From an uncultured Candidatus Saccharibacteria bacterium (GTDB lineage Bacteria; Patescibacteriota; Saccharimonadia; Saccharimonadales; Saccharimonadaceae), in the NCBI GenBank assembly GCA_938046115.1, contig CALIXX010000039.1, forward strand, positions 1 to 53,366: a stretch of 53,366 nucleotides of DNA. Reading direction: 5' to 3'. Below the pieces are notes generated by a model. The model had not been told where the DNA came from. It saw only the letters and a program-made list of their open reading frames with translations, and did no database searches. Position numbers and translations under genes: made by a program. Positions 14,453-21,695 of the stretch are shown here, in pieces (position 1 is the stretch's first letter; each line of letters begins with the position of its first letter).

Positions 14453-15646
14453 TTAGCGCGCTTTCTTGCGACGCCACAGCGCCTCAACGCACATCACCAG
14501 CCACAGACCAAGCGCAATCGCCCCAACTGCCCCACCAAACCACACATGCCCCGCACTATAGCCATGCTGATTAACCATCCGAGTGAGCAAGCTAATCGCC
14601 ACGACGTCACCAAGCAACGTAAACATATTGAGCGCAGAGAGGAGCGTTGCTTTGTATGTATGCTGCAGCTCGCTGAGGATCTTTGACTGCAAAACAATCG
14701 GTCGCACTCGCGTATATGCAGTAAATAGCACAACAGCAATGACCGCAATAATTGGGCTTGGCGTCACGCCCATCAAGACAATACACAGCGCCATAATCCA
14801 CGCATCGACCCAATAAAATGCCAGTGGCCGCAGACGGTCAAACCAATGCACATACCAACCCAGTAACGCTCCACCCAAGCTCCCAACCGCTGCAATCACC
14901 CCAAACCACTCTACAGCAATACCAACGTGCTGGAAGAGGAGCTCGCGATATTCTAGCCCCTTATTGGACACACCAGCCAAGAAACCAGCGAAGGTAAAGA
15001 GAGCAAGATTTTTTGCAGTAATGATTGCGCGAGCAGCCTGCCGTGGCCGCTGATCCTGTGCAGTCGTGCGGCGCGGTGGATAAGCAAAGCTCAGCGCCAA
15101 CCACACCGTCGCAGCAAGCGACAAAAAGCCAATCAAAAACGGGAGCGTATGATGAATACGGTATGTGAGTGGCACTACAATAATGAGCACAGTATTACCA
15201 ATCAATCCATACGTCTGGGCGCGGCCCATCACCTTGGTATAGTCGCGTGCTCGCCCCAGCGCCGTCAAGGAATCGTGCATAAATGCCTCGACCGCACCAG
15301 ACTGAAACGCATAGCCACCAAAGAACAAAACCGAGGCAATCAGCCCACCCCAGAAGCTCGGCCATACAGCATACAACAGTGGCGACGCCACAGCAATGCT
15401 TGCACCAAGGATAATCGCTCGCCGGTTGCCAAACTTATCGGCCACATAACCCGCTGGCATCTGCAGCGCCGCCTGGACGATAGACGAGATAACAACCATC
15501 AGTGCTAGCTCATCCAAACTCACTTTACCAACATTCACCAGCTGCACCGTGATAAGCGGCAAGTAGACACGCTTAGTAAAAATCCGAAACCACGAATATT
15601 TGATAATGTTGCGCTTGAGGAGGTCGTGGTTGGTTACATCTTGCAT
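14453..15646 (-). CDS. MFS permease
   Basis: 397 residues with about 12 hydrophobic segments in two groups of six around a basic central loop (YPPRRTTAQDQRPRQAAR near 193-210). The first cytosolic loop shows GYVADKFGNRRAI, the MFS signature (G-x3-D-x-x-G-R-R). Substrate cannot be told; the sequence looks more like a drug or metabolite exporter than a sugar permease. A minus-strand TATAGT with TTTACA 18 bases upstream precedes the ATG by 12 bases. It stands alone between two tRNA genes. Confidence 0.82.
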   Translation of the reverse strand: MQDVTNHDLLKRNIIKYSWFRIFTKRVYLPLITVQLVNVGKVSLDELALMVVISSIVQAALQMPAGYVADKFGNRRAIILGASIAVASPLLYAVWPSFWGGLIASVLFFGGYAFQSGAVEAFMHDSLTALGRARDYTKVMGRAQTYGLIGNTVLIIVVPLTYRIHHTLPFLIGFLSLAATVWLALSFAYPPRRTTAQDQRPRQAARAIITAKNLALFTFAGFLAGVSNKGLEYRELLFQHVGIAVEWFGVIAAVGSLGGALLGWYVHWFDRLRPLAFYWVDAWIMALCIVLMGVTPSPIIAVIAVVLFTAYTRVRPIVLQSKILSELQHTYKATLLSALNMFTLLGDVVAISLLTRMVNQHGYSAGHVWFGGAVGAIALGLWLVMCVEALWRRKKAR

Positions 15647-15703
15647 AAATCTCGCTGTACTATAGCATGGCTTCGCGCAGCATGTAAATGCATTTTGTAT
15701 GTA

Positions 15704-15730
15704 ATAAAAACAACCCCATCGAGACGGGGT
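15704..15730 (-). terminator. terminator after tRNA-Arg(TCT)
   Basis: On the minus strand ACCCC and GGGGT enclose an 8-base loop and are followed by TGTTTTTATT, about 13 bases past the tRNA. Confidence 0.6.
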
Positions 15731-15742
15731 ATAACGATAAAA

Positions 15743-15819
15743 TGGCGCCCCGAGTAGGATTCGAACCTACGGCCTTAGGCTTAGAAGTCCTCTGCTCTAT
15801 CCAGCTGAGCTATCGGGGC
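15743..15819 (-). tRNA. tRNA-Arg (anticodon TCT)
   Basis: On the minus strand the acceptor GCCCCGA/TCGGGGC, the D stem GCTC/GAGC and the T stem GTAGG/CCTAC are perfect, and CCA is encoded. The anticodon loop CTTCTAA gives TCT for AGA. The anticodon stem is weak: GAGGA opposite GCCTA leaves 27G-43A and 31A-39G unpaired, with only three Watson-Crick pairs. Confidence 0.9.
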
Positions 15820-15870
15820 ATGGGTTTATTATAGCAGGTTTCTTGGCAGGTGTGGTATGATAAACAAAGC

Positions 15871-16554
15871 ATGAAACACACGAATGAAAATTATCGATAC
15901 TTTAGCGTCATTCTCGCAGTATATGTTGCGGCGCTGCTCATCTCCAACATTGCCGCCACCAAACTGGTGGCACTCGGCCCACTTATCCTCGACGGTGGTG
16001 CAGTACTCTTCCCACTCGTGTATATCTTTGATGATGTCATGACAGAGGTCTATGGCTATCGCCGGGCACGCCGCGCTATTTGGACGGCCTTTGGAGTGAT
16101 GCTGCTGGCGATTGGCTGCTTTACACTAGTGCGCTATCTACCCGCGGCGGCAGAGTACCACGACCAAGCCGCTTACGAGGCGGTGCTGGGCTTCTTCCCA
16201 CAGATCGTCGTGGCGAGCTTGCTTGCCTTCCTAACGGGGAGCTTCCTCAACTCGTACATCGTTGCTAAGCTCAAGGTTGCTATGAAGGGTCGGCAGCTAT
16301 GGCTGCGCCTACTTGGATCGACAGTAGTGGGGAGCTTATTTGATACCGTTATATTCTGCGTCGTTGCTTTTGGTGGGCAGCTCACGGGGGGGGGATTGCT
16401 CAACTATATCGCCGTGGGGCTTGGCTTCAAGCTTGCCGTTGAGGTCGTCTGCTTGCCACTTACCTACCGCGTCATTGCCGCGCTCAAGCGGCGCGAATCC
16501 GTCGATACCTACGACACCACCACTAACTTCACACCATTTCGTTTGCGTGTCTAG
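15871..16554 (+). CDS. yhhQ: queuosine precursor transporter (YhhQ/VUT family)
   Basis: About 227 residues with six or seven membrane helices. Early segment VALLISNIAATKLVALGPLILDGG and the loop VYIFDDVMTEVYGYRRARRAIW are the recognisable VUT/YhhQ features. The family imports preQ0/preQ1. The tgt gene just downstream on the other strand inserts such bases into tRNA, which supports salvage. I chose the ATG at 15871: an extended -10 (TGGTATGAT) ends 9 bases before it, and the earlier in-frame start at 15850 lies upstream of that -10. Confidence 0.85.
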   Translation: MKHTNENYRYFSVILAVYVAALLISNIAATKLVALGPLILDGGAVLFPLVYIFDDVMTEVYGYRRARRAIWTAFGVMLLAIGCFTLVRYLPAAAEYHDQAAYEAVLGFFPQIVVASLLAFLTGSFLNSYIVAKLKVAMKGRQLWLRLLGSTVVGSLFDTVIFCVVAFGGQLTGGGLLNYIAVGLGFKLAVEVVCLPLTYRVIAALKRRESVDTYDTTTNFTPFRLRV

Positions 16555-16827
16555 CGAGCGAGTTGCTCACTGCAATAGATTTGCATCTCTCTCAGAATAT
16601 GAAGAACGCAGTACTTTCATCCTGGTAGAACAGAAAATTGCCCGTGGTGATTATTGCAGCGTGATCATTGAAGAGCCTAGTGTTTTAGGAAAATACTAAG
16701 ACCCTCTTAGCATTTTAAGGAAACGGTGGCGAGAGAAAGGGCTAATGATGGAGAGAAAATTTACTCCTCAAACCCTCTTCCCTAGTTGTTATGTGAATAC
16801 ATACTATATCTGCAAGCTCATCAGTCA
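16555..16827. other. gap between convergent yhhQ and tgt
   Basis: One frame in 16560-16699 (plus) ends with protein-like residues (FILVEQKIARGDYCSVIIEE) but has no start codon or ribosome site. It may be a gene remnant or chance. No terminator is clear. Confidence 0.25.
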
Positions 16828-18033
16828 CTATCGGCGATAATACTGTGCCAAGAAATAGTCCCGAAAGGCGTAGAATGTGCCATCTTCGAGGCTGTGGCGG
16901 ATGTCGTCGACAAGCTTGATGATAAAGCGCTCGTTGTGGATCGACAACAATGTCCCCGCCAGACTCTCCTTGGCACGAAGCAGGTGACAGATGTAGGCCG
17001 CAGTGTAGTGCTGGCAGGTGTAGCAGTCACACTCCGCCATAATAGGCGCAAACAGCTCGCGATATTTCGTCCCACGCATATTCACCCGCCCGTGCGGCGT
17101 GTAGGCTGCGCCATTGCGTGCTACGCGAGTTGGGCTTACACAATCGAAGGTATCAATACCCTGCTCAATCGCCGCAAAGATGTCATCTGGCTCCGAGATA
17201 CCAAGCAAATGCCGCGGACGGCTTTCAGGCAAGATCTCGTTCACCCACTGGATAGTCTGAGCCATCGTTTCCTTCTCTAGCGCCCCACCAATACCATAGC
17301 CATCAAAATCCATTGCGCCAAGGCGTGCTGCGGTTTGCTTACGCAGGTCCTCATAATTCGCCCCTTGTAAGACACCAAAGAGCGCTTGATACGGCTTATC
17401 TGGCCGAGCAGCCCGCAGGCGCTTGACCTCTGCTAGGCTGCGCTCCGCCCACGCATGGGTACGCGCTAATGCCTCCACCTGGTATTCATACGGGTCGATC
17501 AACGACGTCAGCTCGTCAAAGGCAAAGGTAATATCTGCCCCAATTCCTGCCTGGATTTGCATCGATAGTTCTGGTGTAAACTTATGCAGCGACCCATCAA
17601 GGTGTGACTTAAACATCACGCCATTATCATCCACCCAGGCGTGCCGGCTCGACTTCTTAGCAATCGCAATCTCTTCATCAACATCAGTGCTCATCGCCAA
17701 TACCTTTTTAAAGCCCGAGCCAAGGCTCAGCACCTGAAAGCCACCGCTGTCGGTAAAGGTCGGGCCACTCCAGTGCATAAACTTACCCAAATACCCGGCT
17801 TTCTCTATCAGCTCGTGCCCTGGCTGCAGATAGAGGTGATAGGCATTAGCCAAGACAGCCTGTGCACCCACGCTAGCTACCATCTCGGGCACCATTGCTT
17901 TCACGTTTGCCTTTGTGCCCACGACAATGAAGGCTGGCGTCTTGATATCACCATGCGGGGTGTGAATCACACCTGTCCGCGCCAACGTCTGCGGCATGCG
18001 GTGAGTAATGGTAAATGAGAATAGTGCTGGCAT
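16828..18033 (-). CDS. tgt: queuine tRNA-ribosyltransferase Tgt
   Basis: Exchanges the G34 base of GUN-anticodon tRNAs (such as the tRNA-His(GTG) here) for preQ1 or queuine. 401 residues. Visible: D95 in TDSGGFQ, the nucleophilic aspartate D297 in GIDTFDCVSPTR, and the zinc site C335-x-C337-x2-C340 with H366. All key residues are present, so the enzyme should be active. A 16-base palindrome covers the probable transcription start. Whether the product is preQ1- or queuine-modified tRNA cannot be told; no queuosine synthesis genes are in the window, so precursor is likely imported. Confidence 0.95.
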   Translation of the reverse strand: MPALFSFTITHRMPQTLARTGVIHTPHGDIKTPAFIVVGTKANVKAMVPEMVASVGAQAVLANAYHLYLQPGHELIEKAGYLGKFMHWSGPTFTDSGGFQVLSLGSGFKKVLAMSTDVDEEIAIAKKSSRHAWVDDNGVMFKSHLDGSLHKFTPELSMQIQAGIGADITFAFDELTSLIDPYEYQVEALARTHAWAERSLAEVKRLRAARPDKPYQALFGVLQGANYEDLRKQTAARLGAMDFDGYGIGGALEKETMAQTIQWVNEILPESRPRHLLGISEPDDIFAAIEQGIDTFDCVSPTRVARNGAAYTPHGRVNMRGTKYRELFAPIMAECDCYTCQHYTAAYICHLLRAKESLAGTLLSIHNERFIIKLVDDIRHSLEDGTFYAFRDYFLAQYYRR

Positions 18034-18051
18034 AGTATGGTTACGTTCCTT

Positions 18052-18067
18052 ATACCCCTAGGGGTAT
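18052..18067. promoter_or_regulatory. 16-base palindrome at the tgt promoter, possible operator
   Basis: ATACCCCTAGGGGTAT is a perfect palindrome. It overlaps the last bases of a minus-strand -10-like element (TGTAAAAT, 18066-18073) and covers the expected +1. A GC tract with AT flanks resembles operators of the CsoR/FrmR group of small repressors, but I see no such repressor here. It could also form a short hairpin. Confidence 0.3.
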
Positions 18068-18073
18068 TTTACA

Positions 18074-18260
18074 TTGAAATAATCGTGCTTCGTGCGAGGA
18101 GAAAAGCTCCCTCTCGCAAAAATCTCCCTCTATTGTACCACAAGGGCTCAGTGGTGTGATGCGCGTTCCCCCCCTTCCATCGCTCTAATACATAGAGCAT
18201 ACGCATCTGCTGCGGTCACCGCTCTGCCGCCATCTTAAGAAACTACTACTTTGAGAAAAT
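18074..18260. other. intergenic stretch upstream of tgt
   Basis: Upstream region of tgt, with a pyrimidine-rich part near 18100-18180. No gene or clear hairpin seen. Confidence 0.3.
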
Positions 18261-18270
18261 GGAGGACTTT

Positions 18271-18354
18271 ATGGGTGACATAAACAGAAACATCTCCAAA
18301 AATACTTACTATAATACCAGAACAACACACTCATTGCTTTTCCAGGTAGAATAG
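18271..18354 (+). CDS. possible small protein, 27 residues
   Basis: ATG at 18271 is preceded at 5 bases by a perfect GGAGG (18261-18265), one of the best ribosome sites in the window. The frame encodes 27 polar residues (MGDINRNISKNTYYNTRTTH..., ending LLFQVE). No promoter with two clear boxes is visible and the peptide matches nothing I know. A chance site is possible. Confidence 0.3.
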   Translation: MGDINRNISKNTYYNTRTTHSLLFQVE

Positions 18355-18407
18355 TGAGCAAAAATAGCCTATTCTGGCAGAGAAAAGTGAAGACTTTTGG
18401 GTTTACG

Positions 18408-19205
18408 TTACGCAGCGCGCCGTGCAGACTGAGTGTGCGCTTGTTGCAGTGCCACCACAACATCACTCTCCGCACGCTCTTGGCCTGCTGACGCCAAGCC
18501 TGTCTTAGCCTGCAGCCATTCACGGGCAGACCGCGGCATAAGCTTTTGTACAAGGTCTGTCGCCACCATACCAAGCGTCGCAGCAACAACCATACTATCA
18601 AACTTGAGTGAGGCTTTTTCTTTAGCATACATAATATCCTGTTCCATTATACGGATGATATGAGTTATATCCAGCTCGTAGCCAGGCCCATGCTGATCTT
18701 TGCTATAGGGCGCCATAATACCGGGGCGAGCCGTCTTGCGTGCGTCGATCCACTGCTGTTTGAGACCTTCAGGGATGTCGGGGTTAGCAAGGATATCATT
18801 ATACACTTCGCCTGTGGCTAGTGGCCTTGGCCCCACGATTGCCATCTTGCCACGCAATACTTGCAATAACTGCGGTGCTTCGTCTACATGTGCTTTGCGC
18901 ACAAGCTTACCAACTGGCCCAGCACCACTGTGGTTGTAGCCATTAGCCGAGGCGGTGTTGCGCACTGCACCACGCAGCGTCCGCAGCTTTGGCACCTTGA
19001 CGAGGTCATCAAGGTCACTCCCATACCGCTCCTGGACGAAGAGCGTTGGGCCATCGCCAAGCTCCTTATGCATTGCCGCAGCCGCAACGAGAGCCGCTGA
19101 GCCCATGCCAATTAGCAGAGGCGCCGCTACGACTCGATCAAACCAGCGCTTCTCAGCACTTTTGTTATAGGCTTTGCCGTGTTTTGTTCTATTTTTTTGT
19201 GACAT
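18408..19205 (-). CDS. bacterial sugar transferase (lipid-linked glycosyl-1-phosphate transferase type)
   Basis: About 265 residues. One membrane segment near the N-terminus (VAAPLLIGMGSAALVAAAA), then the PF02397-type core: FVQERYG, KVPKLRTLRG, AHVDEAPQLLQVLRGKMAIVGPRP and ARKTARPGIMAPYSKD. This family transfers a sugar-1-phosphate onto a polyprenyl phosphate to start surface polysaccharide or glycan synthesis at the inner membrane face. Some core positions differ from the common KFRSM and PGLTGLWQ versions. The start is set by TTGACA-17-TACCAT ending 7 bases before the ATG at 19205; the frame is open further upstream but across that promoter. Confidence 0.82.
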   Translation of the reverse strand: MSQKNRTKHGKAYNKSAEKRWFDRVVAAPLLIGMGSAALVAAAAMHKELGDGPTLFVQERYGSDLDDLVKVPKLRTLRGAVRNTASANGYNHSGAGPVGKLVRKAHVDEAPQLLQVLRGKMAIVGPRPLATGEVYNDILANPDIPEGLKQQWIDARKTARPGIMAPYSKDQHGPGYELDITHIIRIMEQDIMYAKEKASLKFDSMVVAATLGMVATDLVQKLMPRSAREWLQAKTGLASAGQERAESDVVVALQQAHTQSARRAA

Positions 19206-19212
19206 CCGTTCG

Positions 19213-19241
19213 ATGGTAGCACAATGTTGCATATTTGTCAA
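19213..19241 (-). promoter_or_regulatory. promoter of the sugar transferase, leaderless geometry
   Basis: On the minus strand TTGACA (19236-19241), a 17-base spacer and TACCAT (19213-19218), then seven bases to the ATG. No ribosome site. Confidence 0.6.
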
Positions 19242-19438
19242 CAGTATCGTGCCTAATCCTTCCTTTTTCACTTGATTTAGTGTAATTGTTATAAAGTATT
19301 GCACCCTTGAGGGCCACGCCAAACCAAAGAAGAGGCTACGACCTCTCTCCATCCAGTCTGGCTCGCTATACTCTCAACAAAAACATCGCACCCTTGGCGG
19401 AGCAATGCTTATTTCTTGCATCTGTGGTGGCAATATGC
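19242..19438. other. intergenic stretch before the inverted repeat
   Basis: Part of a 336-base gap between the sugar transferase start and the HD gene stop. I see nothing apart from the repeat at its right side and an isolated CTTGGCGGAGC (19393-19403) that recurs beside the partner repeat near 20840. Confidence 0.3.
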
Positions 19439-19491
19439 ACCAAAGCTCGAACCTATTTCGAACGTAAAAGCTGAACCCGTGCAGGCTCAGC
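19439..19491 (+). repeat. left copy of an inverted repeat flanking the HD/phosphatase operon
   Basis: CCAAAGCTCGAACCTA, a 12-base insertion, then AAGCTGAACC and GTGCAGGCTC; the same blocks occur in reverse orientation at 20797-20838. Read on the minus strand the inner part folds (GCTGAGCC/GGTTCAGC) and is followed by TTTT, so it could be the terminator of the HD gene that stops 50 bases away. In the other direction both copies also read as a similar peptide (KLEP...KAEPVQA) ending in TAG, so they might be diverged gene ends. Confidence 0.5.
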
Positions 19492-19541
19492 CCTCGACCC
19501 AAAGCTAGCCTTATAAACCGTATTTCACAGAAAGCTCTAGA

Positions 19542-20066
19542 TCAAATAGTTTCAACATTCCGCCTATAAGCTTTGCTAAGTTCACTTACTAGAGCTTCAT
19601 CCAGTAGCCCACCAGATAGCTCCATAAAATATACAAACTTATCACGGAGTCGCTTTTGCATATCAGTCGAAGCCAAGTGATAGTAGTAACTATTCTGAAT
19701 GAGGTCTGCTGCGCGGATTGATAGGGCCTCGCTACCAAGCTCAGCCGTGCGAGCAAAAGACTGCATGATGTCTTGAGTATCTGAAACTGTGAGAGCATCG
19801 ACATACACTGCAACCTGATGTCCAAAGCTTTGCTCGACATCGTCGATAGTAATATCTGTATCTTCAACAACATCATGAAGAACCGCAGCAATCACGACAT
19901 CTTGCGGGAAACCTCTCTCCCAGAGCATCTCTGCAACTTGAATCGAATGAAGCAATACTGGTTTGGTGTTATGTCCAGAGTCTTGCAAAGCATTCGACAG
20001 GAAGAATAAGGCTCGCTCTATCTCGTGCTTATCATATTCAAATTCTGCGATATGCGCCTTTTCCAT
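19542..20066 (-). CDS. HD-domain hydrolase of the RelA/SpoT type, possible small alarmone hydrolase
   Basis: 174 residues made almost entirely of an HD fold: H40 in LLHSIQVAEML, H64-D65 in AAVLHDVVEDTDIT, and D121 with N125 in RAADLIQN. The HDVVEDT signature is that of the (p)ppGpp hydrolase half of RelA/SpoT; a synthetase domain is absent. It could hydrolyse (p)ppGpp or a related nucleotide using a metal ion. AAGGAG lies 8 bases before the ATG, and the stop of the upstream phosphatase gene is only 6 bases away, so they form an operon. Substrate is inference. Confidence 0.72.
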   Translation of the reverse strand: MEKAHIAEFEYDKHEIERALFFLSNALQDSGHNTKPVLLHSIQVAEMLWERGFPQDVVIAAVLHDVVEDTDITIDDVEQSFGHQVAVYVDALTVSDTQDIMQSFARTAELGSEALSIRAADLIQNSYYYHLASTDMQKRLRDKFVYFMELSGGLLDEALVSELSKAYRRNVETI

Positions 20067-20072
20067 CTTGTT

Positions 20073-20645
20073 TTACTCCTTGTTGCCAATAGGATTGGCT
20101 AATTTTCTATCAACTTGCAGCTCAACTATCTCTTCGTTCCCAATCTTGTCATCTAACATCGCCTGTAAGTCCCTACCATAATAGCTCGCGAGAATTACAG
20201 TGATCGGACCCGAGTGCGTTACGATTAATACGCATGCGTCCTTGCCGGCTTCGTATATACGATTTACCGCATTGATAACTCGTGTGGCCATTATCTCGTT
20301 TGATTCTCCATCAGGAAATCGCACTTTCATATAACCACCCTCTATATGCGGAATGGCATCGTAGGGCAACCCCTCGTATTTTCCAAAACTAATTTCTCGT
20401 AGATCCTTGTCAGAAGTAGCCTTCTGTAGACCAAGTGTGTCCGAGATGATCTGCGCAGTCTGCACAGACCTTCCAAGATCAGATGTGTAGACACGATCAA
20501 TTTTCTGAGATAGCTTCTTAATTTTTAGAGCCTTACGCTCCGCCTGCCGAACGCCAAGAACGGTCAGCTTGCTATCGCGTTGACCCATGGTAATGCCGCA
20601 GGCATTATCTTCAGCTTGGCCATGCCTAGTGATGAGAAGCTTCAT
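20073..20645 (-). CDS. histidine phosphatase superfamily protein (phosphoglycerate-mutase-like)
   Basis: About 190 residues with the branch-1 histidine phosphatase motifs: LLITRHGQAEDN at the N-terminus (catalytic His in RHG), YTSDLGRSVQTAQI, EISFGKYEGL with the acid residue, and VTHSGPI with the second His. Likely a small-molecule phosphatase; substrate unknown. The ATG at 20645 overlaps the TGA of a small upstream reading frame (ATGA), which suggests coupled translation and favours it over the ATG at 20654. Confidence 0.8.
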   Translation of the reverse strand: MKLLITRHGQAEDNACGITMGQRDSKLTVLGVRQAERKALKIKKLSQKIDRVYTSDLGRSVQTAQIISDTLGLQKATSDKDLREISFGKYEGLPYDAIPHIEGGYMKVRFPDGESNEIMATRVINAVNRIYEAGKDACVLIVTHSGPITVILASYYGRDLQAMLDDKIGNEEIVELQVDRKLANPIGNKE

Positions 20646-20743
20646 AAGTTCCATTGTCTCATGTCTAACGTAAATTGTTGCTGTACTTCGTCGGTAGCTT
20701 CATCTGCGTTACTATTATCCTCCAGGTATGTAACAACCCGCAT
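20642..20743 (-). CDS. small protein upstream of the phosphatase
   Basis: 33 residues from the ATG at 20743 (MRVVTYLEDNSNADEATDEV..., ending RQWNL). The composition is protein-like, acidic and without membrane segments. Its TGA overlaps the phosphatase ATG. A TATACT (20757-20762, minus) lies 13 bases upstream with a TAGACC at a rather long 19-base spacing. The frame stays open upstream without another start codon, so it may also be the tail of a decayed longer gene. Confidence 0.42.
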   Translation of the reverse strand: MRVVTYLEDNSNADEATDEVQQQFTLDMRQWNL

Positions 20744-20796
20744 AAGATACCAAGGTAGTATAGACTCAGCGATTCGACGCGGGTCTACTTGACCAG

Positions 20797-20849
20797 CAGC
20801 CGAGCCTGCACAGGTTCAGCTTTAGGTTCGAGCTTTGGCTCCGCCAAAG
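20797..20849 (-). repeat. right copy of the inverted repeat, plus a 7-bp hairpin
   Basis: Reverse-orientation copy of the blocks at 19439-19491, lacking the 12-base insertion. Next to it CTTTGGC (20833-20839) and GCCAAAG (20843-20849) form a hairpin with a 3-base loop. On the minus strand the segment also reads as a short peptide (AEPKLEPKAEPVQARLLVK) before a TAG. No plus-strand transcript that it might terminate is evident. Confidence 0.5.
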
Positions 20850-20854
20850 TCTAG

Positions 20855-20877
20855 AAAAAGCCGCCCTACAGGGCGAC
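20855..20877 (-). terminator. terminator after tRNA-Gly
   Basis: On the minus strand GTCGCCC and GGGCGGC (7 bp, one G-U) enclose TGTA and are followed by TTTTT. Confidence 0.7.
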
Positions 20878-20899
20878 CGTTTCCAATTTTGTTCCGAAA

Positions 20900-20974
20900 T
20901 GGTGCGGGTGCGGAGAATCGAACTCCGATCCCAAGTTTGGAAAACTTGTATACTAGCCGCTGTACGACACCCGC
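20900..20974 (-). tRNA. tRNA-Gly (anticodon TCC)
   Basis: On the minus strand the acceptor GCGGGTG/CACCCGC pairs perfectly, the anticodon stem CAAGT/ACTTG holds TTTCCAA, and the T arm is CGGAGTTCGATTCTCCG. Anticodon TCC reads GGA/GGG. CCA is encoded. A minus-strand TATAAT lies about 10 bases upstream. Confidence 0.95.
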
Positions 20975-21016
20975 ATGCGCTATCCATTATACCACTTTTT
21001 TGTGTATAATAAAGGT

Positions 21017-21475
21017 ATGACCCGAGGACTCCATCGCTTGCGCGGATCGAACATACATACCAATGGCGTTGCGCGCAATACCCGCACCATCGTCAACGGC
21101 GCCAAGACGTCGTCACTACGCGTCGACCAGCGCCAGCATCAATCCATCCAAGAGCGCCGCGCCAACCACTTGCGCTACCAAAGTTCACACACTATGATGG
21201 GCTGCCGGCCAGTCGCCGCCGATAGTAGCCGTATTGATGACGAAGCACCTTATATGAACAACGAGCGTCTCCGTGGCAGTGGCGAGGGGCCACGTGACCC
21301 ATCAGGATCGCGACCAGGCACTGCCACCTATGCCCGCCGGCGCGACAACACCGTGCACACACCGCGCCAACCACAGCCAGCCTATAGCAAGCCAGCCACG
21401 AAGCCAAACTTCCGCCCAGGGTTTATGCAGCAAAACAAAGGCCAGCAATCACGCAGCTTTGGCCCGCATTGCTAG
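21017..21475 (+). CDS. basic, low-complexity protein of unknown function
   Basis: 152 residues, rich in Arg, Gln, Pro, Ser and Asn, with no hydrophobic segment; it looks intrinsically disordered and could bind nucleic acid. Cysteines occur in MMGCRP and as the last residue. The start is set by TATAAT (21005-21010) exactly six bases before the ATG, another leaderless arrangement, and that promoter is back to back with the one for tRNA-Gly. I do not recognise a family. Confidence 0.6.
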   Translation: MTRGLHRLRGSNIHTNGVARNTRTIVNGAKTSSLRVDQRQHQSIQERRANHLRYQSSHTMMGCRPVAADSSRIDDEAPYMNNERLRGSGEGPRDPSGSRPGTATYARRRDNTVHTPRQPQPAYSKPATKPNFRPGFMQQNKGQQSRSFGPHC

Positions 21476-21695
21476 AGGTTATATACTGCAAAATACTTCT
21501 AGCACTGTAAGAGTGCCACTTCTTGCTCTTAAATTTTCTCCTAAGGATGGCGAGTCTGCGTTTTCAAGCGTCCTCGAGAACCCCTTCATATCTTCACTCT
21601 TCTTATTCCAATGCGTGGCCCATCAATAGAATGAGCACTTTCTTACTATCATTCCCTTATAGAGCTAAGGTTGATTGTTCGAAAGTGCCATACTC
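21476..21695. other. gap between two convergent genes
   Basis: No credible gene. A weak hairpin AAGAG...CTCTT followed by AAATTTT near 21508-21537 may end transcription of the upstream gene. Confidence 0.25.

Noticed and set aside
18034..18070. preQ1 riboswitch in front of tgt
   Set aside because: The region between the predicted start site and the ATG is too short and shows only the symmetric palindrome.
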